Below, piece after piece: positions 16,936 to 25,100 of a stretch of DNA of 56,982 bases. The stretch is taken from positions 1-56,982 of the forward strand of contig UQPN01000015.1 of NCBI GenBank assembly GCA_900542935.1, written 5' to 3'. The position numbers were made by a program, and so were the translations under genes. A model generated the notes under the pieces. It was not told the origin of the DNA. It made no database searches and saw nothing but the letters and a program-made list of their open reading frames with translations. The stretch's first letter is position 1, and every line of letters begins with the position of its first letter. Source of the DNA: an uncultured Eubacteriales bacterium. GTDB lineage: Bacteria > Bacillota > Clostridia > Christensenellales > Borkfalkiaceae.

Positions 16936-18132
16936 TTACACGAGAAACGAGCAGAATATCGTAAGCGCGATTAAAAACGCGAAATTGAACGCGGAAAACA
17001 TAGCGAGGTACTTTCCCGCGGATTCGGGATAGCGCGACGTATATTCTTTCAGCGTGATAAGGCTGGCAAGCGAGGCGATGGGCGTGCCCGTGCCGCCGAT
17101 ATTCACGCCGAGAAGCAACGCTTTATAATTGCCCGTGAAACCGGAGAGCAGAATTGCCGAAGGGACGTTGGAAATACACTGACAGGACAGCACGGAAACA
17201 AGCAGAGTGTTTTTTGCAAGCAGTTCCGAAAGGAGATCGCGCACGGCGGAGATACGCGACATATTGCCGGAGAATATAAAAAAGAACACAAACGTAAACA
17301 AAAGCGCGTAGTCCACTTTTTTTAAGGCGGAACGATCGAGAACGAACACGCCGAGAGCGACGACGGCAAGTCCGATATAGTACGGCAGTATGCGGAACAC
17401 CATTAAAACGGAAACCGCAAACAAGGCAAGATACGCAGCCAGTCGCGGCTTATTTAGCGTAACGGCTTCTTCGGGCAGCGAGAGAGATTCCGGCTTGACG
17501 AAAACGATACAGCAAAGCACGATGGCGAGCACGGAAAACGCAAACGGCGGAAGCATAATCAGCATAAATTCGCCCGTGGGAATATTGAATTTCCCGTACA
17601 GATATAAATTTTGCGGGTTGCCGAACGGAGTGAGCATGCCGCCGAGATTCGCCGCGATATTCTGCATGATAAACGTGAACGGCATATATTTTTGCTTTCC
17701 CGTGGAGGAAAGCGCAAGATAGCCGAGCGGCAAAAACGTGATGAGCGCCATATCGTTGGCGATAAGCATAGAGCCGACGAACGTAACGCAAACGAGCGCG
17801 ATAACGCATGCGCGCGCGTTTTTGAATTTTTGCACGATGGCACGCGCGGCGATATAGAAAAATCGGATTCCTTTTAACGCGCACACCGCCGCCGACACGG
17901 AAAACAGACATGCAAGCGTTTTAAAATCAAAATAGCCGAGATATTCTTTATCCGGCGGAACGATGAACGATGTAACGAGAGCAAGACAAAACGCGATGCA
18001 ACACACCGCGTTTTTTTTGACGAATTTCAGAAGTTTATTTTCGTTGTTTTGTGGATGTTCCGGTGGAAGTTCCGGCTGTTCTGCCGTTTGATTTTCGGTT
18101 TGCCGCTCTGTTGAGATTTCGCCCTCTTGCAT
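16936..18132 (-). CDS. SLC13/CitM-type anion permease
   Basis: A polytopic membrane protein of 398 residues with about ten hydrophobic segments. Family features are IANDMALITFLPLGYLAL and MLTPFGNPQNLYLYGKF in the first half, and SNVPSAILLSGFTGNYKALLLGVNIGGTGTP in the second, the paired SNT-like re-entrant motifs of the ion transporter superfamily. Such carriers move di- or tricarboxylates, sulfate or arsenite; the substrate cannot be read from sequence. The frame opens at a GTG at 18162. The promoter (18168-18196) places the transcript start near 18161, so ATG 18132 with an AAAGGA site is the real start. It lies downstream of a sugar-acid gene cluster but has its own promoter. Confidence 0.85.
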   Translation of the reverse strand: MQEGEISTERQTENQTAEQPELPPEHPQNNENKLLKFVKKNAVCCIAFCLALVTSFIVPPDKEYLGYFDFKTLACLFSVSAAVCALKGIRFFYIAARAIVQKFKNARACVIALVCVTFVGSMLIANDMALITFLPLGYLALSSTGKQKYMPFTFIMQNIAANLGGMLTPFGNPQNLYLYGKFNIPTGEFMLIMLPPFAFSVLAIVLCCIVFVKPESLSLPEEAVTLNKPRLAAYLALFAVSVLMVFRILPYYIGLAVVALGVFVLDRSALKKVDYALLFTFVFFFIFSGNMSRISAVRDLLSELLAKNTLLVSVLSCQCISNVPSAILLSGFTGNYKALLLGVNIGGTGTPIASLASLITLKEYTSRYPESAGKYLAMFSAFNFAFLIALTIFCSFLV

Positions 18133-18167
18133 TGTTTTTTTCCTTTGCGCTACGATTTTCACGGCAT

Positions 18168-18196
18168 ATTATACACCTTTTTTCGCCGTTTCGCAA
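18168..18196 (-). promoter_or_regulatory. SigA-type promoter of the anion permease
   Basis: Minus strand: TTGCGA (18191-18196), 17 bases, TATAAT (18168-18173). It decides the permease start codon, since the upstream GTG at 18162 would lie at or before the transcript start. Confidence 0.75.
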
Positions 18197-18494
18197 GCAA
18201 AATAGAACATGGAAACGAAATTTTGTTTTTGAAGATAACCGCCCGCAATCCGTCGGGTTTAAGAAGCCGCCGCTTTTCTATTTTTCGAACTTCCCTTTTG
18301 TTTGAAAATTTTGCGAATCGTAAATGTAACCGCCCCTCATCAGTCGCTTTCAGCGACAGCTTCCCCCCAAGGGGAAGCCTCTGGAAGAGGCTGACCATTT
18401 TTGCCGAAAAAAATGAAGATTACTGAATTTTTTTCAGGCAAGGGAAAGCCGCAAGCGGCTGACAATTTTATGCGGGCAAGAACCGAAAATAAGG
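18197..18494. other. Spacer between lactonase gene and anion permease promoter
   Basis: With the promoter this makes a gene-free stretch of about 360 bases. It is almost filled by repeat copy C. I see no reading frame worth calling and no classical terminator. Confidence 0.55.
18293..18480 (+). repeat. Interspersed GC-rich hairpin repeat, copy C
   Basis: The opening CCCTTTTGTTTGAAAATTTT and GCGAATCGTAAATG match copy B. Next comes GCCCCTCATCAGTCGCTTTC, a perfect AGCTTCCCCCCAAGGGGAAGC-type hairpin (8 bp), then the TTTTTGCCGAA / TTTTTTTCAGGCAAG unit and a final GCGGCTGACAATTTTATGC. Confidence 0.8.
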
Positions 18495-19526
18495 CTATAT
18501 TACGCAAAGCGGGGCGGGCAGGCGGATTTCGCCGCACCGTTCGCCGATAGCACCGCCCTCTTTGACGGAAAATACAACGACGTTATCCGAAGTTTCGTTA
18601 CAGCACAGAAGAAATTTTCCGAAAAGATTGAAATCTCGCGGAGAAATTCCGCCGCAGGCGACTTTCTGCAATACGGCGGGCATGCCGTTTGCGCCTGCAC
18701 GCGCGCCCGAAATATCCAGCGTGAACAGGACGTTTTCGCCGCGAACGGAAACGTACAGCGTTTTTTCATCCGCCGACAGACGGATTGCCGCCGCGGTGGA
18801 CGTTTTTTCCTCGCACGGAAGCGTCGCCGTGGCTTTTCTTATCAGCCGATTGCCGTCGAACGCAAACACGGTAACGGACGGGACCAGTTCGTTCACAGCG
18901 TACACGGTGCGCCCGTCTTTCGTGAGGACAAGATGGCGTACGCCGTAGCCGGCGGGCACCGTAGCGCGGGAAATTTCGTTTAAATTTCTGTCGTACACAA
19001 AAATACCGTCAAGCCCAAGATCGCAGCAGAATACGCGCGTTTTATCGCGCGAAAACGCCGCGAAATGCGTGTGCGGCATATCCTGCCGCGGCAGATTTAC
19101 GCCCGCGCCCTCGTGCGGAACGCAGACATGGCAGTTTTTTACGACGTTGCCGCTTAAATAGTTGGCGATATACGTATCTCCGCCCGTCGCGGCGATATGA
19201 CAGGCGCATTCGCCCATGGTGCTTTTTACTTCGGAAACGCCCGAAAAATCGGCGTTGCAGGAAAAATATCCGCTGCATTTTTCTTCGCCGCCGGGCCGAG
19301 CCGCGCCGCGCGCCGCCCGTGCGAGCGGATTGACGAAAGATTGCCCCTCGAACGGAGCGCGGAGAAGAATATGCAGTTTTCCGCCGTCCGCCGCCGCGAA
19401 CATGGGTTTATCGCAGGGAAGATATGCCTTTTTTTCAAGCGCGCCGCTTTCTTGCAGCGCGTATTTATACACGCCGCCGCCCGCGCCTTTTTCGGCGCAG
19501 GCACAGATATATACCGTTTGCACCAT
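18495..19526 (-). CDS. Lactonase family protein (Pgl-type seven-bladed beta-propeller)
   Basis: The 343-residue protein fits the lactonase propeller family PF10282, which includes 6-phosphogluconolactonases of the YbhE type that hydrolyse sugar lactones in the cytoplasm. Characteristic stretches are PHTHFAAFSRDKTRVFCCDLGLDGIFVYD and a repeated blade pattern (RLSADEKTLYVSVRGENVLFTLDI). There is no signal peptide. It is the last gene of the GH10-SDR-nitroreductase-RraA-lactonase unit, 29 bases after the RraA-like gene, with GAGGT as ribosome binding site. In this context it probably opens an aldonolactone made by the SDR; the exact sugar is unknown. Confidence 0.85.
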   Translation of the reverse strand: MVQTVYICACAEKGAGGGVYKYALQESGALEKKAYLPCDKPMFAAADGGKLHILLRAPFEGQSFVNPLARAARGAARPGGEEKCSGYFSCNADFSGVSEVKSTMGECACHIAATGGDTYIANYLSGNVVKNCHVCVPHEGAGVNLPRQDMPHTHFAAFSRDKTRVFCCDLGLDGIFVYDRNLNEISRATVPAGYGVRHLVLTKDGRTVYAVNELVPSVTVFAFDGNRLIRKATATLPCEEKTSTAAAIRLSADEKTLYVSVRGENVLFTLDISGARAGANGMPAVLQKVACGGISPRDFNLFGKFLLCCNETSDNVVVFSVKEGGAIGERCGEIRLPAPLCVI

Positions 19527-19555
19527 GATTTTACCTCGTGAATTTTATACAGAAA

Positions 19556-20461
19556 TCAAAGCATCGTCTGCGTGTCGTTCGGATCGCCGTTGCGCGCGAG
19601 ATTGTATTCTTCCGACCAGTCTAAATCGCGATATTTTTCGCCGCGGGGATCGGTTTGAATCCATTCGGTGAGCATATCCAGCATTTCTTCCGTCCACGTG
19701 GCTCTGTCGATCTGCGCGGTGGTGAATTTGTTCTGCGCGATCATTTCGAAGCCGAAATCGTCTTTCACGTGCGTTTTCGCCGCGCCGTCTACCACTTCCG
19801 CCACGAGATGCGCGGGAATAAACAACACGCCGCCGCCCGCGCCGTACACGATGTCGCCGGGGAGAACCGTGGCTTTGCCGATGCGCGTGATACCGTTATA
19901 ATCTTTCATGACGAAATCGCGGATGGGCGTGGGATCGATGCCGCGGTAGTACACCTGCACGCCCTCGACTTCTTTCATCTGCTGCGTATCGCGGATGCCG
20001 CCCCAGATGACGGCGCCGCCCGTTTTGGTTTTTGCTTTGATTGCGGTGGTGAGATTGCCGCCGATGAACGTGCCTTTATAAATTTTATCGTACATATCAG
20101 CAACCACGACGTCGCCCTCGACGAGGTTATCGATCACCCATTGATTATAGTTGCCTTTTCTGCCTTCCGCGGCGCCCGCGGCGAACATCGTTTCGTGCAG
20201 ATCGGGGCGCGAGGGAACGAACGTGCAGGTTACCGCCCTGCCGATTAAAATGTGCCCGTCGTTATGAAGCGTTTTTAAATCGCCCTCGAACTGACTTTCG
20301 TACCCCTTTAAAAAAATGGGCTTCCATAATTCTTCCAGCGTCATTTTACGCATTTTTTCAAGGTATTTATCCGCGACTTTCGGTCTGCCGTCGGGAAGGC
20401 GTTCCCCTTTCCATTGCGGCGTTAAAGCGATAATCTGTTCTTTTTGATTGAATCGAATCAT
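19556..20461 (-). CDS. RraA-family protein, possible class II keto-acid aldolase
   Basis: The 301-residue protein matches the RraA-like family PF03737: a GGNLTTAIKAKTKTGGAVIWGGIRD segment carries the conserved Gly-rich loop and the Arg-Asp pair of metal-dependent HMG/CHA aldolases and oxaloacetate decarboxylases. A second block, GDIVYGAGGGVLFIPAHLVAEVV, is equally typical. Real RraA (RNase E inhibitor) is about 160 residues, and this longer form belongs to the enzyme-like relatives. Next to a lactonase, an SDR and an enolase-superfamily dehydratase, cleavage of a 2-keto-3-deoxy sugar acid is a reasonable but unproven role. Ribosome binding site AGAGGA; 12-base gap from the nitroreductase gene. 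Confidence 0.82.
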   Translation of the reverse strand: MIRFNQKEQIIALTPQWKGERLPDGRPKVADKYLEKMRKMTLEELWKPIFLKGYESQFEGDLKTLHNDGHILIGRAVTCTFVPSRPDLHETMFAAGAAEGRKGNYNQWVIDNLVEGDVVVADMYDKIYKGTFIGGNLTTAIKAKTKTGGAVIWGGIRDTQQMKEVEGVQVYYRGIDPTPIRDFVMKDYNGITRIGKATVLPGDIVYGAGGGVLFIPAHLVAEVVDGAAKTHVKDDFGFEMIAQNKFTTAQIDRATWTEEMLDMLTEWIQTDPRGEKYRDLDWSEEYNLARNGDPNDTQTML

Positions 20462-20473
20462 AATATTTTCCTC

Positions 20474-21016
20474 TTAGTTTTCGTAATCGATAATCTTGTC
20501 TTTCAATGCGGCGCGGCGTTTTTGCGGGGCTTGCGGCGCTTCGCCCGCCGCCGTTTTTGCGGCGTAACCGAACGCGACGACGAGCGAGCACGGCTTTTCC
20601 ACGCCCGTGTTCTTACGCAGTTTTTCTTCGTTGAGCCAGCCGATGACGCAGCTATCCACCCCCGCGTTTTTCGCGCAAAGCGTAAGATATGCCGCCATCT
20701 GCCCGACGTCGTACTTCACAAACCGATCGTTGCCGTACTTTTCGCAGCGGATATTATCGGGCATGCTTTCGAAAAGCGCGACGAAAGCCGTTGCGCCGTT
20801 TAAAAATATGTTTTTGCCGCCATCCTGCAGACATTCGCGGATTTTTGCGTTGGTTTCGTCGGTATACGTTACGTAAAATTGCCACGGCTGCGTGTTTTTG
20901 GCACTGGGCGCGTTTAACGCTTCGCCGATGATTTTGTACAGCGTTTCTTTCGATACGCGTTTATCGGAAAAATTGCGGCAGGAGTACCTGCTTTTTACCA
21001 CTTGCGAAAATTCCAT
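20474..21016 (-). CDS. Nitroreductase family protein
   Basis: A 180-residue FMN-dependent oxidoreductase. N-terminal SRYSCRNFSDKRVSKETL and ALNAPSAKNTQPWQFYV are the classical FMN-binding stretches, and QMAAYLTLCAKNAGVDSCVIGW is the dimer-interface helix region. Enzymes of this family reduce quinones, nitro compounds or flavins with NAD(P)H; the substrate is not evident. It lies inside the GH10-SDR-lactonase unit, 24 bases after the SDR gene, so it may recycle cofactor or act on a pathway side product. Confidence 0.9.
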   Translation of the reverse strand: MEFSQVVKSRYSCRNFSDKRVSKETLYKIIGEALNAPSAKNTQPWQFYVTYTDETNAKIRECLQDGGKNIFLNGATAFVALFESMPDNIRCEKYGNDRFVKYDVGQMAAYLTLCAKNAGVDSCVIGWLNEEKLRKNTGVEKPCSLVVAFGYAAKTAAGEAPQAPQKRRAALKDKIIDYEN

Positions 21017-21040
21017 AGATTTTTCCTCGCCGTTTTGCTT

Positions 21041-21754
21041 TTAAAGGCTCATGCCGCCGTCCGTTTTAATGTCCGCGCCCGTGATATACGAGCTATCCTC
21101 GCTTGCGAGAAACGCCACGATGCCCGCACATTCTTCTGGCTTGCCGAAACGCCCCGCGGGGATGCACGCTTCCACCTTTTTACGCGCTTCTTCATCGTTA
21201 TAAACGCCCGCGTTACGCGGCGTGGCGATCGCGCCCGGGGAAACGTTGTTTACCGTAACGCCGAACGGCGCTTCGATTTTCGCCACGTTTTCCACAAAGC
21301 TCATCACCGCGCATTTGGTGGCGGCATAAACAGACAACTCGGGGTGGCGGCGGTGCTGATTTACGCTGCCGATCGCAATCACTCTGCCCCAGCCGTTCTT
21401 TTCCATGGCGGGGATATATTCCTGCATCAGGCGCACCGTGGATACGAAATTCACCTGCAACTGCTTCTGCATAAGCTCGGCGGTGATTTCGCGCCACGAC
21501 TGCTTGTACTGCACGCTTGCGTTTAACACAAGCACGTCGATTTCGCCCGTGGCGGCTTTCAGCTTTTCGGCTGCGTCCGCTTCGGATAAATCGCCCACAA
21601 CCGCCGCGTGCGCGCCGATTTCGCTTTGCACGCACTTCGCCTTTTCGAGATCGCCGCTGCAATGCACGATCACGTAAAACCCGTCTTTCACAAGCCGCGC
21701 CGCAATCGCTTTGCCGATGCCCTGCGTAGACCCCGTAACCAGCGCTTTTTTCAT
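21041..21754 (-). CDS. Short-chain dehydrogenase/reductase
   Basis: A 237-residue classical SDR. The Rossmann motif TGSTQGIGKA lies at 7-16, VLNAS (NNAG equivalent) near 77, the catalytic Ser in IAIGSVN and the YxxxK pair in YAATK, and the C-terminus IVAFLASEDSSYITGADIKTDGG is typical. It would oxidise or reduce a hydroxyl with NAD(P). Its start overlaps the GH10 stop by four bases (ATGA), indicating coupling. With the lactonase downstream, a sugar 1-dehydrogenase role is plausible. Confidence 0.92.
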   Translation of the reverse strand: MKKALVTGSTQGIGKAIAARLVKDGFYVIVHCSGDLEKAKCVQSEIGAHAAVVGDLSEADAAEKLKAATGEIDVLVLNASVQYKQSWREITAELMQKQLQVNFVSTVRLMQEYIPAMEKNGWGRVIAIGSVNQHRRHPELSVYAATKCAVMSFVENVAKIEAPFGVTVNNVSPGAIATPRNAGVYNDEEARKKVEACIPAGRFGKPEECAGIVAFLASEDSSYITGADIKTDGGMSL

Positions 21755-23034
21755 TTCAATACCTCTGTTTTTCCGTTTTCATTCAGCGTTACCGCATACG
21801 TTTTTCCGCCCGCCGTTACCTCGTATTCGCCTAAGAAGCCGCGGAATTTCACTTCGCCGTTTTTGCCGACTTCTGGCGTTTCGTCCGTCGTCCATACTTC
21901 TTTGATGAGATGATACAGTCGCTTGTAGGCGGGTTTTTCGCTCATATCGAAGCGGAGCAAGCCGCCGCGGAAATAATTTTCGCCGTCCGCCATGTTGCCG
22001 GGCGTGGTGAACGCCGCATAGCCGTCCGCTAAATTCCAGTATACGATTTGTTTTACGTTTTCGTGCGAGAACCACGCGGAGTACAGCCGTTCGAGAACGT
22101 CTGCCTGAGAAAGTTCGTCCGCTTCTTCCGCGGTGTATGCGGGAATGGTAACTTCGGTGATTTCGATCGGCTTTTTAAAGCGACCGTAGTTATCCATCGC
22201 CTTGAAAAGGTGCGGCAGATTGTAGCTTTTGCGCGTGGCATTGAAGTAATTTTCCGCGCGATGGAACATGTGATACTGCGCGCCGATCGCATCGATGCGG
22301 CAGCCTTTTAAAAGAAGATTTTCGATCATCATATAGTACGGATCGTACGCCACGGCGCGGGTTTCCCAGATCGAGCCGGTCCATTCGTTGATGCAAAGCT
22401 CGTTATGCGGGAAATATTCCGCGGCTTTTTTATAGCACCATTCCATATATTCGGGCGCAAGGTAGAAGTCTGTAATGCCGTTATCCCAGAACATTTCGTT
22501 GGTAACTTCGATGGTGGGAATTTTATCGGCGTAGCGCGAAGAAATTTCACGCATACGCTTTTCGAGATGCGCTTTTACTTCTTCGTTGCTCTTTCCCTTG
22601 AGCCATGCAGGGAAGAAATGATCGTAACAAAGCGCGTGTTCGCGCGGTTCGATACCGTGCTTTTCGCAAAATTCCACGCACAGATCGGCGGGCGGGCGAC
22701 GATACATTTTTTCGGAATTTTTATCGTATCTCGTATGCCCTTCCGTCGGCTCGGTGGCGTCCCAGTAGAAAGGCACGGTTGCCATATTGAACAGCGCGGC
22801 GAGCTTTTCTTTGTACAGCTCGTTTTTGAGCTTATCGTCGGGAATTTCATCGAGCATGAACATGTTGCAACCGAAGCGGAATTTGTGATTTTTCAACTTC
22901 ACATGCACTTTTTCGCCCGGTTTGAAAGGCGTTTTCAGCGTGAAATCGCCTTTGCGATTTTTTTCGATGCCGTCCTGAATACGCCTATTCGTTTCGTCGT
23001 TCGTTACTACAAGTTCGTTGATATCGTATGCCAT
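21751..23034 (-). CDS. GH10-like glycoside hydrolase (xylanase family), cytoplasmic
   Basis: The 427-residue protein shows the GH10 barrel plan. FRFGCNMFM precedes FYWDATEPTEGHTRYD; GIEPREHALCYDHFFPAWL matches the GHtLvWH...P.W strand; IEVTNEMFWDN carries the acid/base Glu in the NE motif; PIEITEVTIPAYT carries the nucleophile Glu. Family GH10 usually cleaves beta-1,4-xylans, but here many subsite residues differ and there is no signal peptide, so it may act on a small imported glycoside. The promoter lies immediately upstream (23051-23079). It is the first gene of a five-gene unit with SDR, nitroreductase, RraA-like and lactonase genes. Confidence 0.85.
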   Translation of the reverse strand: MAYDINELVVTNDETNRRIQDGIEKNRKGDFTLKTPFKPGEKVHVKLKNHKFRFGCNMFMLDEIPDDKLKNELYKEKLAALFNMATVPFYWDATEPTEGHTRYDKNSEKMYRRPPADLCVEFCEKHGIEPREHALCYDHFFPAWLKGKSNEEVKAHLEKRMREISSRYADKIPTIEVTNEMFWDNGITDFYLAPEYMEWCYKKAAEYFPHNELCINEWTGSIWETRAVAYDPYYMMIENLLLKGCRIDAIGAQYHMFHRAENYFNATRKSYNLPHLFKAMDNYGRFKKPIEITEVTIPAYTAEEADELSQADVLERLYSAWFSHENVKQIVYWNLADGYAAFTTPGNMADGENYFRGGLLRFDMSEKPAYKRLYHLIKEVWTTDETPEVGKNGEVKFRGFLGEYEVTAGGKTYAVTLNENGKTEVLK

Positions 23035-23050
23035 TTTTTACCTCTTTTTT

Positions 23051-23079
23051 ATTATAATTGTTTTTTCGCCGTTTTTCAA
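23051..23079 (-). promoter_or_regulatory. SigA-type promoter of the GH10-SDR-lactonase operon
   Basis: Minus strand: TTGAAA (23074-23079), 17 bases, TATAAT (23051-23056). The start would fall near 23044-23045, leaving only about ten bases before the ATG at 23034, with the GAGG ribosome binding site (23041-23044) at the very 5' end. Confidence 0.78.
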
Positions 23080-23177
23080 GCGATTTGTATAAAAATATTT
23101 TTGCCGTATAACCACCGGCTGCCCGTTGGTTTTACCAAGCGCTCTTTCGTGTCTGACGCGGGAATGATTGAAACAAA

Positions 23178-23333
23178 CGATTCGTAAATGTTACGCCCCT
23201 CATCAGTCCGCTTTGCGGACAGCTTTCCCCCCAAGGGGAAGCCACAAAGCGGCTGACAATTTTTGCCGAAGAAAATGAAGGTACTGAATTTTCAGCAGGC
23301 AAGGGGAAGCCACAAGGTGGCTGACAATTCATT
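23178..23333 (+). repeat. Interspersed GC-rich hairpin repeat, copy D
   Basis: CGATTCGTAAATG, then GCCCCTCATCAGTCCGCTTT and a CTTTCCCCCCAAGGGGAAG stem, then GCGGCTGACAATTTTTGCC, an AAAATGAAG block and GCAGGCAAGGGGAAGCC, closing with GTGGCTGACAATTC. The order is the same as in copies B and C. Confidence 0.8.
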
Positions 23334-23377
23334 CCTTAAGGGAGGCGAGTATTTCCCGACGGAAATGCCTGAATTTG

Positions 23378-23427
23378 TCCTCTCTCGGCGCTTCGCGCCA
23401 CTCTCCCCGAAGGGGAAAGCAAGGGCG
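23378..23427 (+). repeat. Related short hairpin element E
   Basis: A palindrome GGCGCTTCGCGCC is followed by CTCCCCGAAGGGGA, the same palindrome-plus-C/G-stem architecture as copies A-D but with different sequence, suggesting a sister repeat class. Confidence 0.55.
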
Positions 23428-23593
23428 CGCGATGATGAAACCGCGATGTGTAAAACGCCCAAGTTACAGCGCACATTAGAAGCAAGCAAGACAAGGAGCG
23501 TGCGGATTTCGCGCAGGGCGCTTACTGATAGTAAGCAACCAAGCGAAAACGCAAACGCGACGCAGTATTGCGCCGCTTATAATGCGCGCATGA

Positions 23594-24919
23594 TTACGAC
23601 CATTCGCGATCGTTCGACCACTCCTTATCCCACGCCGACGTATCGCTCCACGGCTTTTCGCAATCCGCTTTGCGGAATTTTTCCACAAGCTCTTCGTTCA
23701 GGCTCTCGATGCCGAGTCCCGGGGCGTCCGGCACCTGCATAAAGCCGTTTTTCAGGCGGATTTTCGGGTTGACGAGATCGAACCATTCGGGGTGATCCAC
23801 CGAGTGGAATTCTACGGCAAGAACGTTTTTCATTGCCGCCGCCGAATGGACGGCCGCCATGAACGCAATCGGGCTTTCCGCCATGTGAATCGCCGCGGCT
23901 ACGCCGTATTTTTCGCACAGCGCGCCCACCTTCTTCATCTCGCCGAATCCCCCCACCGTAAGCAAATCGGGATGCACCACGTTTACGCCCGCCTGCATGA
24001 CTTTTTCGAAATTTTCCGCAAGATAAATGTCTTCGCCCGTGCAAAGCGGCACGCAGGAATTCTGCGCGAATTTTTTCAGATGCTCCGTCTTTTGCCACGG
24101 CGTTAAATCTTCCATCCACGCGATGTTGTACTTTTCGAGTCGGCGCGCAAAGCGAATCGCATCCTCTATCGCCACGTGCCCGAAATGATCGATGGCGAGC
24201 GGCACTTCGTAACCGATGACGTCGCGCACCTGCTTTACGTAATTTTCGAGATAATCGAGCCCTTTTTCGGTGATATGTATGCCCGTGGCGTAATGCGGGA
24301 TAGTGAAAATCTGATAGTTTTTGCCGAACATCAACGATTTATCGATGCTGCCCGACTGGTGGCAGATGGCTTTCATGTTGTACTTTTTGAAATCTTCGAT
24401 AAGCCCGACGGGCGCGTTCAGCGTGCCCGGTTCGTCGTACAAAAGCTCGATTCCGAGGTCCATTTTCAGGAACGTGAAGCCCTGTTCCATACGCTTTTTC
24501 AAGGCGTTGCCCATATCCGTGCCCGTATGTTTGCCGTCTACGTCGGTATCGCAGTAGATGCGCACTAAGTCGCGCCATTTGCCGCCGAGGAGCTGGTACA
24601 CGGGCACGCCGTAAAATTTACCGATAATATCGTAAAGCGCCACTTCCACGCCCGATACGCCGCCGCCCTGACGGGAGTGTCCGCCGAACTGTCTGACGCG
24701 TTCGAACAGTTTTTCGACGTTGAGCGGATTTTCGCCGATCAGGCGGCTTTTGAGCATTTTTGCGTAAGTGGCGCTGGACGCGTCGCGCACTTCGCCGTAG
24801 CCCACGATATCGGTATTCGTGTAGATTTTCAGTAAAATCATGTGCTTGGGCAGTCCGTCGATATCCGCCACGCGAAGATCGGTGATTTTCAGATCGCCCG
24901 GTTTCATATTCTTGTACAT
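23594..24919 (-). CDS. Enolase-superfamily (mandelate racemase/muconate lactonizing type) acid-sugar dehydratase
   Basis: The 441-residue protein has the MR/MLE capping domain (GYGEVRDASSATYAKML) and barrel. The likely base region is FLKMDLG with Lys152 and Asp154. Probable metal ligands are Asp244 (LAIDHFGH), Glu270 (AWMEDLTPW) and Glu296 (CTGED), with His345 in AAIHMAESP as a further catalytic candidate. Relatives dehydrate aldonic or uronic acids such as mannonate, galactonate or altronate to 2-keto-3-deoxy acids. The KxD instead of KxK argues against ordinary racemase chemistry, and the substrate is unassigned. ATG 24919 has TAAGGAG. Divergent from the AraC gene at 25101, which probably controls it. 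Confidence 0.88.
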   Translation of the reverse strand: MYKNMKPGDLKITDLRVADIDGLPKHMILLKIYTNTDIVGYGEVRDASSATYAKMLKSRLIGENPLNVEKLFERVRQFGGHSRQGGGVSGVEVALYDIIGKFYGVPVYQLLGGKWRDLVRIYCDTDVDGKHTGTDMGNALKKRMEQGFTFLKMDLGIELLYDEPGTLNAPVGLIEDFKKYNMKAICHQSGSIDKSLMFGKNYQIFTIPHYATGIHITEKGLDYLENYVKQVRDVIGYEVPLAIDHFGHVAIEDAIRFARRLEKYNIAWMEDLTPWQKTEHLKKFAQNSCVPLCTGEDIYLAENFEKVMQAGVNVVHPDLLTVGGFGEMKKVGALCEKYGVAAAIHMAESPIAFMAAVHSAAAMKNVLAVEFHSVDHPEWFDLVNPKIRLKNGFMQVPDAPGLGIESLNEELVEKFRKADCEKPWSDTSAWDKEWSNDREWS

Positions 24920-25100
24920 TGTTAATTCTCCTTACAGGGATTCCTGCCGCAAACGCCGCGCTTATTTTACGCAACGGTTGCCGATTTGTTTGACTTTGTT
25001 ACGCAAATATGATACCATAAAGAAAAAGCAATGTCATCAACAATATTATAATTTTTGCAAACAATGTTATGAAAAATAATTTCGGACGGGAGAGTAAAAG
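24920..25100. promoter_or_regulatory. Divergent promoter region, dehydratase / AraC
   Basis: The AT-rich spacer between divergent genes holds a TATCAT (minus) preceded by TGACAT at 16 bases, a weak candidate for the dehydratase. Related sequences AACAATGTTATG and CAATGTCATC occur about 40 bases apart and could be AraC half-sites. No perfect promoter is seen, as expected if an activator is needed. Confidence 0.4.

Larger units (their letters stand above)
23080..23593. other. Gene-free stretch between the dehydratase gene and the GH10 promoter
   Basis: It contains repeat copy D, the shorter related element E and, from about 23430 to 23590, GC-rich sequence with no convincing reading frame. I see no tRNA, no terminator with a T tract and no transposase remnant. 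Confidence 0.6.
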
